A stretch of DNA of 64,000 nucleotides from Bactericera cockerelli (lineage: Eukaryota; Arthropoda; Insecta; Hemiptera; Triozidae). The notes beneath the pieces are model-generated. The model made no database searches and was not told where the DNA came from. It saw nothing but the letters and a program-made list of their open reading frames with translations. The position numbers and the translations under genes are program-made. Below, piece after piece: positions 42,532-54,100 of this stretch; position 1 is the stretch's first letter, and every line of letters starts with the position of its first letter. The stretch spans positions 18,171,374 through 18,235,373 of the forward strand of contig CM044961.1 of assembly GCA_024516035.1 (NCBI GenBank), given 5' to 3'.

Positions 42532-43309
42532 TAGTGTTGGGTTGAGGCAATTTATACAATTATTTCCTCTCCGGCTTCAATATTGGTGAAAAATATTATA
42601 CCTCAAGAAAAAATAAAAATTCAAATATCTCGTAAACCATAAGAGTTATCAAAAAAAAAGAACAAAATCGTCTTTATGTTGATTTCTTAGTAGGACCCTA
42701 CTCACTTGGAGGGTTAGGGCCCAGGATTCTCTATATCAGACGTCCTGCAATAACGCAGAACAAAAATGTGCGTTGCCACACAAACACTTGAAGCAAAATA
42801 AAAACCATTTTTCATAGCGCTACTACGATAAACTCGTTTAGCAAGTGTATGTTAATTTTTCAGGAAAAATAATCTATAACAGAAACAAGTAAATATTCGA
42901 CCATCAGTAAAATATGTGTCACAGTGTTAAAAGAAAACATTAAATGCAAAAATCAATGCTACACAATAATATTTAACATAAAGCTACACGTAAAACTATA
43001 GTACACTTAACTTATTGTATAATATGTACAGTACATGGCCGTTCTCCATAAGTTTAAACAAAATATAAATATGCCACTCTGTCAAATTTGATTTTCAAAA
43101 TAAATATATTTAAGTAAGATGGACAGAACTCGAAGAAAGACAAGAGAGAGAGAGAGAGAGGAGGACTGAATTGCAAAGGTAGGATTACTACTAAACTAAA
43201 TTTATTATTTGTTGTTAAGAGGTCTAAGGCTAGATTAGTTAAGAGGCTAATGCAAGGGAACCTAGCTCACAGATCTGAACCAATAAAATTATTGCATTGA
43301 AATTATTCC
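42532..43309. other. Intergenic AT-rich sequence
   Basis: Nothing supported beyond a short GA run at 43146-43162. Confidence 0.5.
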
Positions 43310-43441
43310 TTCTTTTTTCCGGCCCTACCCAGGCTGGGTGAGGTTAATGTGGGTAGCTGGTACGATTCCCAGCGAATGGAGGGTAAAACCCCCGTCCTGA
43401 TTATCTATCTCAAATCGGAACGTTAAAACCGAATAGAATCA
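43310..43441 (+). repeat. Interspersed repeat with 5S-SINE-type 3' tail
   Basis: Contains ggctgggtgaggttaatgtg, then tcccagcgaatggagggtaa and acccccgtcctgat, then ggaacgttaaaaccgaatag. It is the tail portion only; no 5S-like head is visible. Confidence 0.65.
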
Positions 43442-44814
43442 ACTGGTCACAATAGATGTAATTAGGTCGCAGTGTTAAATTGTAAGGGTTTCACTGAAAA
43501 CCGTGCAGTTAATAATAATGTGTAATATAATAAAACTAGTTGACGCAGCTCCTCACTTGTCTTATCCATCGGAATTCGACATCCTAAAGCCCTCTTGATT
43601 ATGAATATGATGGCACATTTTGTACATGGTCTAAACCCAGATAATCCCATAGGCGGTATAGAATGCCACAGGATTACCGTATCACAACGTAGCAGGTAAA
43701 TCGTATAACACAACATTCTAACTACCGTAAATCAAGCTAGTATTCAACTGTTTGTCAGAGGAAAATTTTAGATAGATTTTTTATTGATAAAAAACGATAA
43801 ACCGACCTGTTTTGAGGATTTATGAAAAATAGTCAAAAAAGAGCACGCGCTTTTAGGCGTTGATGAGCTACTGGTTTAAGACTAAGCGGTACTAAAATTG
43901 TCCTCTTCATAAGGAAATAAATTTGAAAGACACTATAGTAACACGACGAAAAATTTCTGGACGTTTGACAAACAGTCTAATATAAGCTGTAATCGGTCGT
44001 AGAATTATCTCTGAAATGAGTTTAAACGATAAAAAATGAAACTTTCGAGACACCAAAGTTGGTATCTATAAATACGAGAAGTTTGAGATTGCTACCCAAA
44101 TTCTTACTGGAAAAAAAAGAGGTGGCTACATATAAAATGGGTACTAAGAAACAAATCGACAAAATAAATTAATTATAAATTAGATAGTAAATAGATACTA
44201 AAGAAAATAAATAAATCTCTACAAAAATAAGCATATAAAATTATAAAATTTCAGACCAACAAAAAATTCTGGGAAGTTAAAATATTGATCTTGGCGTAAT
44301 AAATAAATAAATTCAGTTGAAATGAAAGAAGTACACACAGATGATTCGCGGAAGCCTACATGATTAGATTGGAATTAAATAAAATATGAAATTATACAAC
44401 AGTTAACAAAAACTAACATTAAATAAATAAAAAGGTTAAAATAATAAATTTGATTACAGGATTTTGAATTAGGCAAAAAAAAGGAGAAGGAGGAGGAGAA
44501 GATTAAAGGATTTTTAAAGAATAATGGCATGATAGAGAAGAAAGAGATCTGTCATTATTGAAGTGTTATCATTGATCAATTTTATCTGGCTCAAGGTACT
44601 TGATACCTGTTTAAACACCATTTCAACAAAAATGAAGAATTCAACACGTTGTTGGTGCAAAAATAAACCCATACATGAAGATACATGTAAAACATCGAAA
44701 ATTACTGAACACAATTTGTTCAAAGTTAGGTTTCCCAAAATATAAGTCGGATATCCAACCAAAGTCATCAAAATTGTCAAAAAGCAGCTTGCTGAATGAC
44801 TAGAAACATTTTTT
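43442..44814. other. Intergenic sequence downstream of the minus-strand gene
   Basis: AT-rich with no supported feature. On the minus strand this would hold the 3' UTR of the membrane protein gene; possible polyadenylation signals occur but cannot be chosen between. Confidence 0.45.
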
Positions 44815-45052
44815 CTATACGGTAGTGCCGTAGGTGCTAAACACTACTCTAGTTGAGTCCTTGTCTAGAGTAACGTCTTCAGGTGTAAAGTATACTATTC
44901 GGTAGTGCCGTAGGTGCTAAACACTACTCTAGTTGAGTCCGTGTCTAGAGTTACGTCTTCAGGTGTAAAGTATACTATACGGTAGTGCCGTAGGTGCTAA
45001 ACACTACTCTAGTTGAATCCGTGTCTAGAGTTACGTCTTCAGGTGAAGCCAG
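44815..45052 (-). repeat. 80-bp tandem triplication of the terminal coding exon
   Basis: ggtagtgccgtaggtgctaa starts at 44821, 44901 and 44981, exactly 80 bp apart. The rightmost unit is the 3' end of the last coding exon of the minus-strand gene (codons for VTLDTDSTRVVFSTYGTTV and the stop). The two left units are near-identical non-coding copies beyond the stop codon. Confidence 0.93.
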
Positions 45053-45111
45053 GTCCACACGGACTACGTTGCTGTTCCTCATCTTACGGCGAGTGGCACT
45101 GTTCCATTCTC
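44975..45111 (-). CDS. Membrane protein exon M (terminal coding exon)
   Basis: Acceptor ttttctcag; 44 complete codons beginning EWNSATRRKMRNSNVVRVDL and ending FSTYGTTV, stop TAG at 44977-44975. The phase joins exon L (G|GA). The final 80 bp are tandemly triplicated downstream. Confidence 0.85.
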
Positions 45112-48100
45112 CTGAGAAAATAAATTAACTTCATATTAAATATAACTATTTGATTTTTCCATTGTTATATGGTAAATCTTAAAATTATTGTTTTTAGTAG
45201 TACATACAAAGAGTGTTCCAAAATAATGTTCTGTCATTTCCTCCAACATGGAAGAGAGAAAAAATGGACTAAGGCCGGACAATCTGAAAAGAAATAATTC
45301 TGTAAAGTAACAAGATGGCAGGATAATAATATTGAAATGGATATATCACGGATGGGGATGGATCCAGGAACATGGAAAGAAAGAGCACAAGACCGAAATC
45401 AATGGAGACAAGCTGTGAAGCAGGCATTTGGTCAATCAAGCACAAGCCAAGGATAAGTAAGTATTTGCATCGGGTAAAAATAGATTCCGCAAGCTAGAAA
45501 TTTAGAAAGAAGAGTGCTTCTTTACGTTACAAAGGTGTCATAAAATGGTTATCTTGTTCATGTTGTAAGGGATACCTTCCGGTGCGCTCGTGTTGACCCA
45601 GCACCTAAATGGGAAGTATTGTGTCACTTCTCGCCCCTTAGAGAGGAGGCGTACTACGGAATGGACAAGCTACAACACAGACCACAAATGTCTACAGTAG
45701 CTACTGCTTCATCGCTACGAAATAAAAGAGGCTGAAACACATCTCTAAAAAAAAAAGAAGAAAAAGGGTATTAATAGTTACCTTGTCTCCAGTTGAAAGT
45801 AGAACTAGAAGCAATGGAGCTTTGAGATTCAACACTGTCCATGCTATTCTCTTCTAGATACTTGGACATTTCGCCTTGGTACTCTGTACTGCTGTCCTCT
45901 ATCGCTCTGTAATACGAGATCGTCAAAATTAATCTAGGTTTGCTGTTCAAATATGATTTTTTCGAGTCATTAATTAAAAAAGAAGTTGTTGGCACAGTAT
46001 AATAAATGCTAATAAAAAAAAAGAAGTTCATGTAGTGGTTGTTATACGGTTTTGATAGTTGTTTTGACATTAACAGATGCAGTAACAAAGATTGTGAGAT
46101 TAAAGGGACTCTTTAGTCTCATTACTCCTACATCTTCACATTCTCGCAGGATAAACAGAGTAATGTATTGTAACACATACTGTCAACTGATCCAAGCCCA
46201 AACTATTTTTTAGTTTTATAATTATTTATTTTTTGAAGCATACCAGTTTGTTTCTTGTTTAAAATGTCTCGGCCAGATGACTTTTGTTGGAACGGTTAAT
46301 TCTGCCGGTGAGTATATTTTCATGATAATTAAAAGCAAATTCTCGCTATAGATCCTATCTTACCTGAGTACCAGCTGTGTTAGATCCGAGTCGAGGTCAA
46401 TGACATCCTCTGAGTCTCTGTTATGAATAGTCACTGCTATGCGCGTGGGGTGAGGCAGGGGGAGGGGAATCAGCAACTTCTCGCCACTGGAAAAAAAAAA
46501 AAAAAAACAAAACGTAAGGGTAAGGAATATATGAGTGTTAATAATAACTAGGATTATAGATCATACAGGATCTAATTCAACGAGTTGATCAAACTGATCA
46601 GATCAACTAAGATTTTGGATTTTTATGTCTATTTGATGCATACCAGTTTGTTTAAAATGTCTCGGCCAGATGGCTTTTGTTCGAACGACGTAGCTAGTTC
46701 TGACATGTTTATAAAACTAAACTTTACTTCTACATCTTCTGGCGCTTTGGTTCTTTATCCATAAATGTGAAAAGTGAATAAATTCTAAGGGCAAAATTAA
46801 TAGACAAAATCGATAGCTTAAGTAATTGCTTAGCATCGGTTTTCACTATCTTAAACAGTACGCAATCTGAGAGCCACAGAGGTATAACAGAAACGTCTAT
46901 TAATTCCGCCCTAAAACTCTCTGTTGTTGTTGTTGTAGCCAGCTTGGCTACAGCTGGAGGGTTGAGTGATGGTCTCCAGCCAACTTTATTTCAAAGTTGG
47001 CTCGTCCAGAACCACATATTTCCATGTGCGATCAACCATCATGAGGTCTTGGACTTTTCTTTAAAAGCCATTAAACCCTTAGGAAACTGCAAGCTAGCCT
47101 GGCTTGTAAGGGTTGGCTAGTCTGTTCTCTGTTTACAGTCCTCTAGCGGGACACTGGTCTTCTCCCTGTTTAACGTCCCCCAGCCAGACTCCCCGTTCTT
47201 GCTCACCTGTAGGGAATGTTTACTCACCTGTAGGGAATGTTTGCTCACCTGTAGGGAATGTTTGCTCGCTTCCAGGGTCGCCGCCAGCAGTGGCTGCCTC
47301 CTCGCTTCTCCTCCCTCCCCCCTCCTCTCCTGTCAGAGGAGGAGTCACCCCCTTCGCCCCCACTGCTAGCCCCTCCACTGCCTCCTCCCCCCGCCCCTCC
47401 ACTCGGCACCCCTCCACCCCGCACGTTGTGGCTCTTGGTGTTCCAACTGGGGAGAGACATGAGGGGAACTTATACATCTATATAAATTAATACAATTAAA
47501 AAATTCAAGTAGGTAAGTGACATATCCTCAGGTTGGGTGGAAGACATATCCTCAGGTTGGGTATTTTCTATTCTTTTTCATTTTTATTGTATACAGTTAG
47601 GTGCAAAAGTGATACAATAAATTTCGATTCTGTGAACATGTAATTATATCTTTTGTTTGTGTACCTAAATGAATGCAGTTTTTTTATGTATATAAATGTC
47701 GTATTCTTTAGACATATTTAGCGAAAACTAAAGTAGGAAAAAGTCAATAAATAAAAATAGAAAAATGAATTTCATTCGATGTCCGAGTGGATCACTTTTG
47801 CAACTTTCGTCAGAACCCAAAAATTTATCACGAAGAGGTGAATTTCTTGAATTATTTTTTTCGGCCAGTTACTTTACGACCTTTGTCTTGTACATTCTTC
47901 GAAAAATTCAGTTCCATAACATCTCTTGTCGCGATGAAATCAAAAATATCTATTTTTAGTGAAAGTGTGAGATATTACCTAATACAAGGCTTATCTAACC
48001 GTGAAATTGCAAAAAAGTTGAACCTCAGTTATGCCACAGTGCAAAGAATTCGGCAGCTGCACAAAGATGTACCTCAGAAGCCGAAAGAAGGGCGACCAAG

Positions 48101-51100
48101 AAAGCTCACAGCTCAAGATCACAAGAGGCTTGTTAGATATGTCATCACAGGTCGGACCACAACTGCACCTGAAGCTGCTGAAGCCCTCAGAAGTGATACT
48201 GGTGTCAGTGTTAGCAAGTGGACAATAGCTCGAGCACTGAAAAGGTCTCATTTCAACGCAATCGAGAAAAAGAAAAAACCACTTCTGAGTAAGAAGAATA
48301 TTGAAAGAAGAAAGAAATTCACCAAGACCTACGAGGATTGGTCCGTTGAGAAATGGAAGAATGTAATATGGTCCGATGAGTCAAAAATCAACCGATATCA
48401 CACTGACGGACGGCAATGGGCTTGGAAAAGAAGTGGTGAGACCCCCCAACCTAGAGATTTTATCCAGACTGTGAAACATGGGGGTGGAAACATCAAAGTT
48501 TGGGGCTGTTTTAGTGCACATGGAGTGGGGCCAATACGCAAAATTGATGGTAACATGAATAAAGAGATGTACCTAGACATTCTCAAGACTCAAGTGAGTG
48601 AAACAGTTGACTTTATGCCTTGTCCCAATGAAGAAGTTGTGTTCCAGCATGATAACGACCCCAAACATACAGCTAAAATAGTGAAGAGCTGGTTAGGTGA
48701 ACAAAAATTTTCAATCCTAGAACACCCTGCACAGAGTCCTGATGTAAATCGAATTGAAAATCTGTGGTCATATTTGAAGACACAACTTGTGAAGGATTAT
48801 GATTCACCTCCATCAAATTTGAAGATACTTTGGGAGCGTGTGCAACAAACATGGTACAATATTCCAATTGACTACTGTGAAAAACTAGCCATGAGTATGC
48901 CGAAGAGGATTCAAGCAGTGAAAAATGCCAGAGGACTCTGGACAAAATACTGAGGCCACTTTCCCTGGGGGAAAGTGATCGGAGCAAAAGTGATCCAAAT
49001 ATTTTTCTGTTAATTATCAATATTATTATTTTTGTTCTTTCATTTTCATTGTAAATAAAATTGTTTATTTGTTGGAAACAACATGTTACATCATTCAATA
49101 AAAATCTGTATTAATTTACCTATTACACCATTAAGTAAAATCAAGTTATTGAGGACATCTAAATTTATTGAATCACTTTTGCACCTAACTGTATATTGTT
49201 TCTATTTTTTTCATTGTTAAAATAATTATTTGTATGTACATAATGTCCATTATATCTAATAAAGCGTTGTATAATAATAATAATAATATCCGAGTTAAGG
49301 CAGGATGATTGCCTAGGTCAGTATTAACTACTCAAATCCTAGACAATTTCCAAGAGTTAGACACAGAGACAACAAAGATATCTCTTTTAGAGGCCTAGAA
49401 AGTAAGGGACAAATTATTAGACAGAATTGGATTCCTGAGATTGATTGAGCTCTTAATTTTTACCCATCTAAACAATATTATACAAGACTTTTGAGGGGAG
49501 AACGTGTATTGCGACTTGGTCACCAGAGGTATTGAAATTTACAATGTATTGAACTTTTGTCTCTTTGCCTCGACTTGTTGCCTTCTGTGAAAGAACCTCA
49601 AGTTCGACTTAAAGATTACATTTGCCANNNNNNNNNNNNNNNNNNNNNNNNNNNNNNNNNNNNNNNNNNNNNNNNNNNNNNNNNNNNNNNNNNNNNNNNN
49701 NNNNNNNNNNNNNNNNNNNNNNNNNNNGTCGCACGCTGGCACGCGGCCCCGCTTCTGGATGAGTCCGTAGAACATGAGGGAGTCCCAGACCAGGCGGAGC
49801 CAGTAGCGCGCGAGGCCCACTGAAGTAGAGAGGAAATTAATTTTTTTTTTTAAACTCAAGAGTAAACCCTGAAAACATTTTTCTCTTTTAAAAAAAAAAA
49901 AAAAAAAGAGTGGAGTATTTAACACTATTACACTAAGGGCGGAATTAATAGACGTTTTTGTAATACCTCTGTGGCGCTAAGTCACGGATTGCGTACTGTG
50001 TAAGATAGGGAAAACCGACACTTACCAACGACTTAAGTTATTGATGTTGTCTATTAATTCCGCCCTTAGTTTTAAACTCAAGAGTAAACCCTGAATTAAA
50101 ACATTTCTCTCTCCTTCTTTTAAATAAAAGAGTGGAGTATTTAACACTATTACACTTAGTTTTAAACTCAAGAGTAAACCCTGAATTAAAACATTTCTCT
50201 CTCCTTCTTTTAAATAAAAGAGTGGAGTATTTAACACGTTTACACTAAGGGCGGAATTAATAGACAACATCAATAACTTAAGTCGTTGGTAAGTGTCGGT
50301 TTTCCCTATCTTACACAGTACGCAATCCGTGACTTAGCGCCACAGAGGTATTACAAAAACGTCTATTAATTCCGCCCTTAGTTTTAAACTCAAGAGTAAA
50401 CCCTGAATTAAAACATTTTTCTCTCCTTCTTTTAAATAAAAGGGTGGAGTATTTAACACTATTACACTTAGTTTTAAACTCAAGAGTAAACCCTGAATTA
50501 AAACATTTTTCTCTCCTTCTTTTAAATAAAAGAGTGGAGTATTTAACACTATTACACATAGTTTTAAACTCAAGAGTAAACCCTGAATTAAAACATTTTT
50601 CTCTTCTTTTTTTAAAAGAGTGGAGTATTTAACATTATTACAATCAGAATACTAGTTTCATTACCTCACGTCTAAATGACTCTACGAAATGTGCAGAAAT
50701 ATCCTTATTTATTTAGAAACACTTCATTAGTAGAACATAATATATACAGACAAATAATGGTAAAAATTAAATATAAAAATTGACAACATTAATAATATAA
50801 ACAAGAAGAAAAAAAAAATAAACATTATATATACATATGTCCTAACTAAAGGGCGGGGTTATATTGAGTTTTATTTATTCTTTGGTGTTTTATTGAGCAA
50901 TCTTACTGATGTAGCCGCGTAGTCTATGCCAAATGGTTCAGGGTATCAAGACATTTAATATCACGCGGTACAGTAAAACCAAGACTGTCATCTGACATGT
51001 AAACATCTCAGCAGTACAGGACAAAAGATGAGAGCTATGAGTAGGGCTAGCAATGAGTGCACCTCCAGTATACTAACTCACCTGAGCAGCAGAGGACACA

Positions 51101-54100
51101 GGCTAGAGGGCAGAAGATCAGAGCTATGAGCAGGGCTAGCACTGGCTGCACCTCCAGTATACTAACTCACCTGAGCAGCACAGGACACAGGCTAGAGGGC
51201 AGAAGACCAGAGCTATGAGCAGGGCTAGCACTGGCTGCACCTCCAGTATACTAACTCACCTGAGCAGCAGAGGACACAGGCTAGAGGGCAGAAGATCAGA
51301 GCTATGAGCAGGGCTAGCACTGGCTGCACCTCCAGTATACTAACTCACCTGAGCAGCAGAGGACACAGGCTAGAGGGCAGAAGACCAGAGCTATGAGCAG
51401 GGCTAGCACTGGCTGCACCTCCAGTATACTAACTCACCTGAGCAGCAGAGGACACAGGCTAGAGGGCAGAAGATCAGAGCTATGAGCAGGGCTAGCACTG
51501 GCTGCACCTCCAGTATACTAACTCACCTGAGCAGCAGAGGACACAGGCTAGAGGGCAGAAGACCAGAGCTATGAGCAGGGCTAGCACTGGCTGCACCTCC
51601 AGTATACTAACTCACCTGAGCAGCAGAGGACACAGGCTAGAGGGCAGAAGACCAGAGCTATGAGCAGGGCTAGCACTGGCTGCACCAGACCCTGCAGCAG
51701 GATGTTGACCACCAAGGCCTCCAGTATGACGCAGTAGCGGTTGCGGTGGGCGGGGTCAGGGCAGTCGAAATCGTACACGAGAGCCATGACGATGTGCGTG
51801 CCTAGAGTCACGAAAGGCACCCTGAAGAATAAAGGAAAACATTGACCAGTAATAATATCAGTATAGCATAGCCCATTACATCATTTATTTACAAGACATT
51901 TACTTACAAGAAGACTTTTACTTACAAGACATTTACTTACAAGAAGACTTTACTTACAAGACATTTACTTACAAGAAGACTTTACTTACAAGACATTTAC
52001 TTACAAGACTTTACTTACAAGAAGACTAAAAGACATAAAATGAAAAAACTAGAAAGCCGGGATCCCACAGATTGCAACTTTTTGTTTCAAAACGTTTCGT
52101 AGCATTTTCTCGCCACGAATTAGCACGGAAAGTGTTCAAAGCATTGAGAAGCACAGTCATTTGATTCCAAAGGCTGAGCGGAGCATTGAACGGTGAAACG
52201 CTTCGCAACATTGTGAGTCAAATTGTTGCATTCAGTGGGATCCCAGCTTTAGGAAGCTTTATTTATACTTTAGATAGAAACTTATGGGGAGTAAGAATAA
52301 GTTTAAGAAAAGACATAAAAACATCACTTACTTCTCTGTAAGATATTTTTTTTTTTTTAAATGTGACTTCAGAAAAATAGCAATAAGATTAAGTAGCTCT
52401 TCATTATTGATTGTTAAATCTGTTTAATTCTTCATTCAGAATGTCAGGGCGAGGATGCCCCATTTTGAAAACAGTTGCAGCAAACTGTTTCCTAAGTGTT
52501 TAACTGGATAACACTTGAGAGGTTTCCAGATTTATAGCACACACTAAGGCTAGGAGAACACTCACCATATGACGGCAGTTAAGGCTAGGAGAACACTCAC
52601 CATATGACGGCAGTTAAGGATAGGAGAACACTCACCATATGACGGCAGTTAAAGCTAGGAGAACACTCACCATATGACGGCAGTTAAGGCTAGGAGAACA
52701 CTCACCATATGACGGCAGTTAAGGCTAGGAGAACACTCACCATATGACGGCAGTTAAGGCTAGGAGAACACTCACCATATGACGGCAGTTAAGGCGAGGA
52801 GAACACTCACCATATGACGGCAGTTAAGGCGAGGAGAAGGCACACGAGGGTGGTAAGGACGCAGGCTACAGGAAACAGGATGGTCAGCACGAGAGTGCCC
52901 AGGACTCCTTTGATCAGGTAGTTCCACACTCTGTTCACATGACGCGTCAGTCCCTTCCCGATGAATCCTGAAATATAAAACAATTAGAGTGAATAAATTT
53001 CAAATAGCTCTACAAAGAAAAGTGCAATGCTGGAACTTGGCCTGGCGCACTGCCAAGCGCTCAGATCAACAATAATTTTATCTTCTTCTTTCACTTTGCC
53101 TTTTCCCAAACCTACTTGGGGTCAGCATTGTCCAACCTCATGTTTGAGGTTGGTTGGTTGTGGCATATTTTTTACGGCTGGATGCCCTTCACAACACCAA
53201 CTATTCTATTTGATTTAACGTCCTGATTAGGACGGGGTTTTTAACAATAATTTTATGTTATCAATAAATTCTCAATAATTCCTTTCGAACTACGAGTAAT
53301 TTTGAACAAATAGAACATAAAATGACACTATCAACACAAAAGTAGATCAAGATTGTTTCAATTTTCATCAAGCAAGGAACCATGTAATGCTTTGGAAGGC
53401 TCCAAAATGAATACATAATATGTACACAAATCATGAACATACAAAAAATATCCTTCAGGTAAATGTTAAAAGTTAAAGTTATCATATTTGTGTTAAACAC
53501 TTTCGTGATATCACAACTACTGAAACTCGCTTTACTAAATCCACGCTGAAACCGGGACTCGAACCACCGACCTCCAGGTTAGAAGTCCGCGGCCTTATCG
53601 ATCAAGCTACTGAGGTCGGTTCCTTCAGGTAAATGTAATATTATGACAAAATTATACTTTATAAGATATTTCACTTTTCGTTTTAATGATTTCTCTTGCT
53701 GTTCTCCACGAATGAGTGTCTTGATCTATTTACATTACATTATGATAGGGAACTTTAAGGGTTGGGTGGAAGAGATTGCCAAAGGCAATAACCCCGCCCT
53801 TTAGTTAGGACATATGTATATATTTATTTATTTTTTCCTCTTTTTACTTCTTCTTATATTTTATGTTAATTTGTAATTATCTGTGTTGTATTTCTATTAT
53901 GTCCTTATTAATAAAGTGTATATATTTTATAAGATGTTTCGTGGTGTGTATGACCATAGATGTTAGATGTTGACATGCACCACTATAATCTAATAAAAAA
54001 TAGATAGATAGATAGATAAGATGTTTCACTTTTCGTTTTAATCATTTTTCTTGCTGTTCTCCACAAATGAGTGTCTTGATCTATTTACATGATTTAAACG

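Larger units (their letters stand above)
47500..49290 (+). repeat. Retroposon 3' tail split by the Tc1 insertion
   Basis: The left half (47500-47593) contains ggttgggtggaaga and tttctattctttttcatttt; the right half (49192-49290) continues tattgtttctattttttt and ends taataaagcgttgtataata. The uninterrupted inverse copy at 56013-56216 aligns with both halves in order. Confidence 0.8.
49850..50640. repeat. 90-bp tandem repeat array in intron H-I
   Basis: Units of 90 bp containing gttttaaactcaagagtaaa and gagtggagtatttaacacta recur at about 50068, 50158, 50381, 50471 and 50561, with a degenerate copy at 49850. Two unit junctions carry a MITE at the same position; others are empty sites. Confidence 0.92.

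Noticed and set aside
47220..47477. Alternative open frame over exon J (Glu/Gly-rich)
   Set aside because: It does not join exon K in phase, whereas the frame ending WRRPWKRANIPY does.
49539..49925. Frames crossing the N gap
   Set aside because: Artificially joined across unknown bases; only the exon I part is supported.
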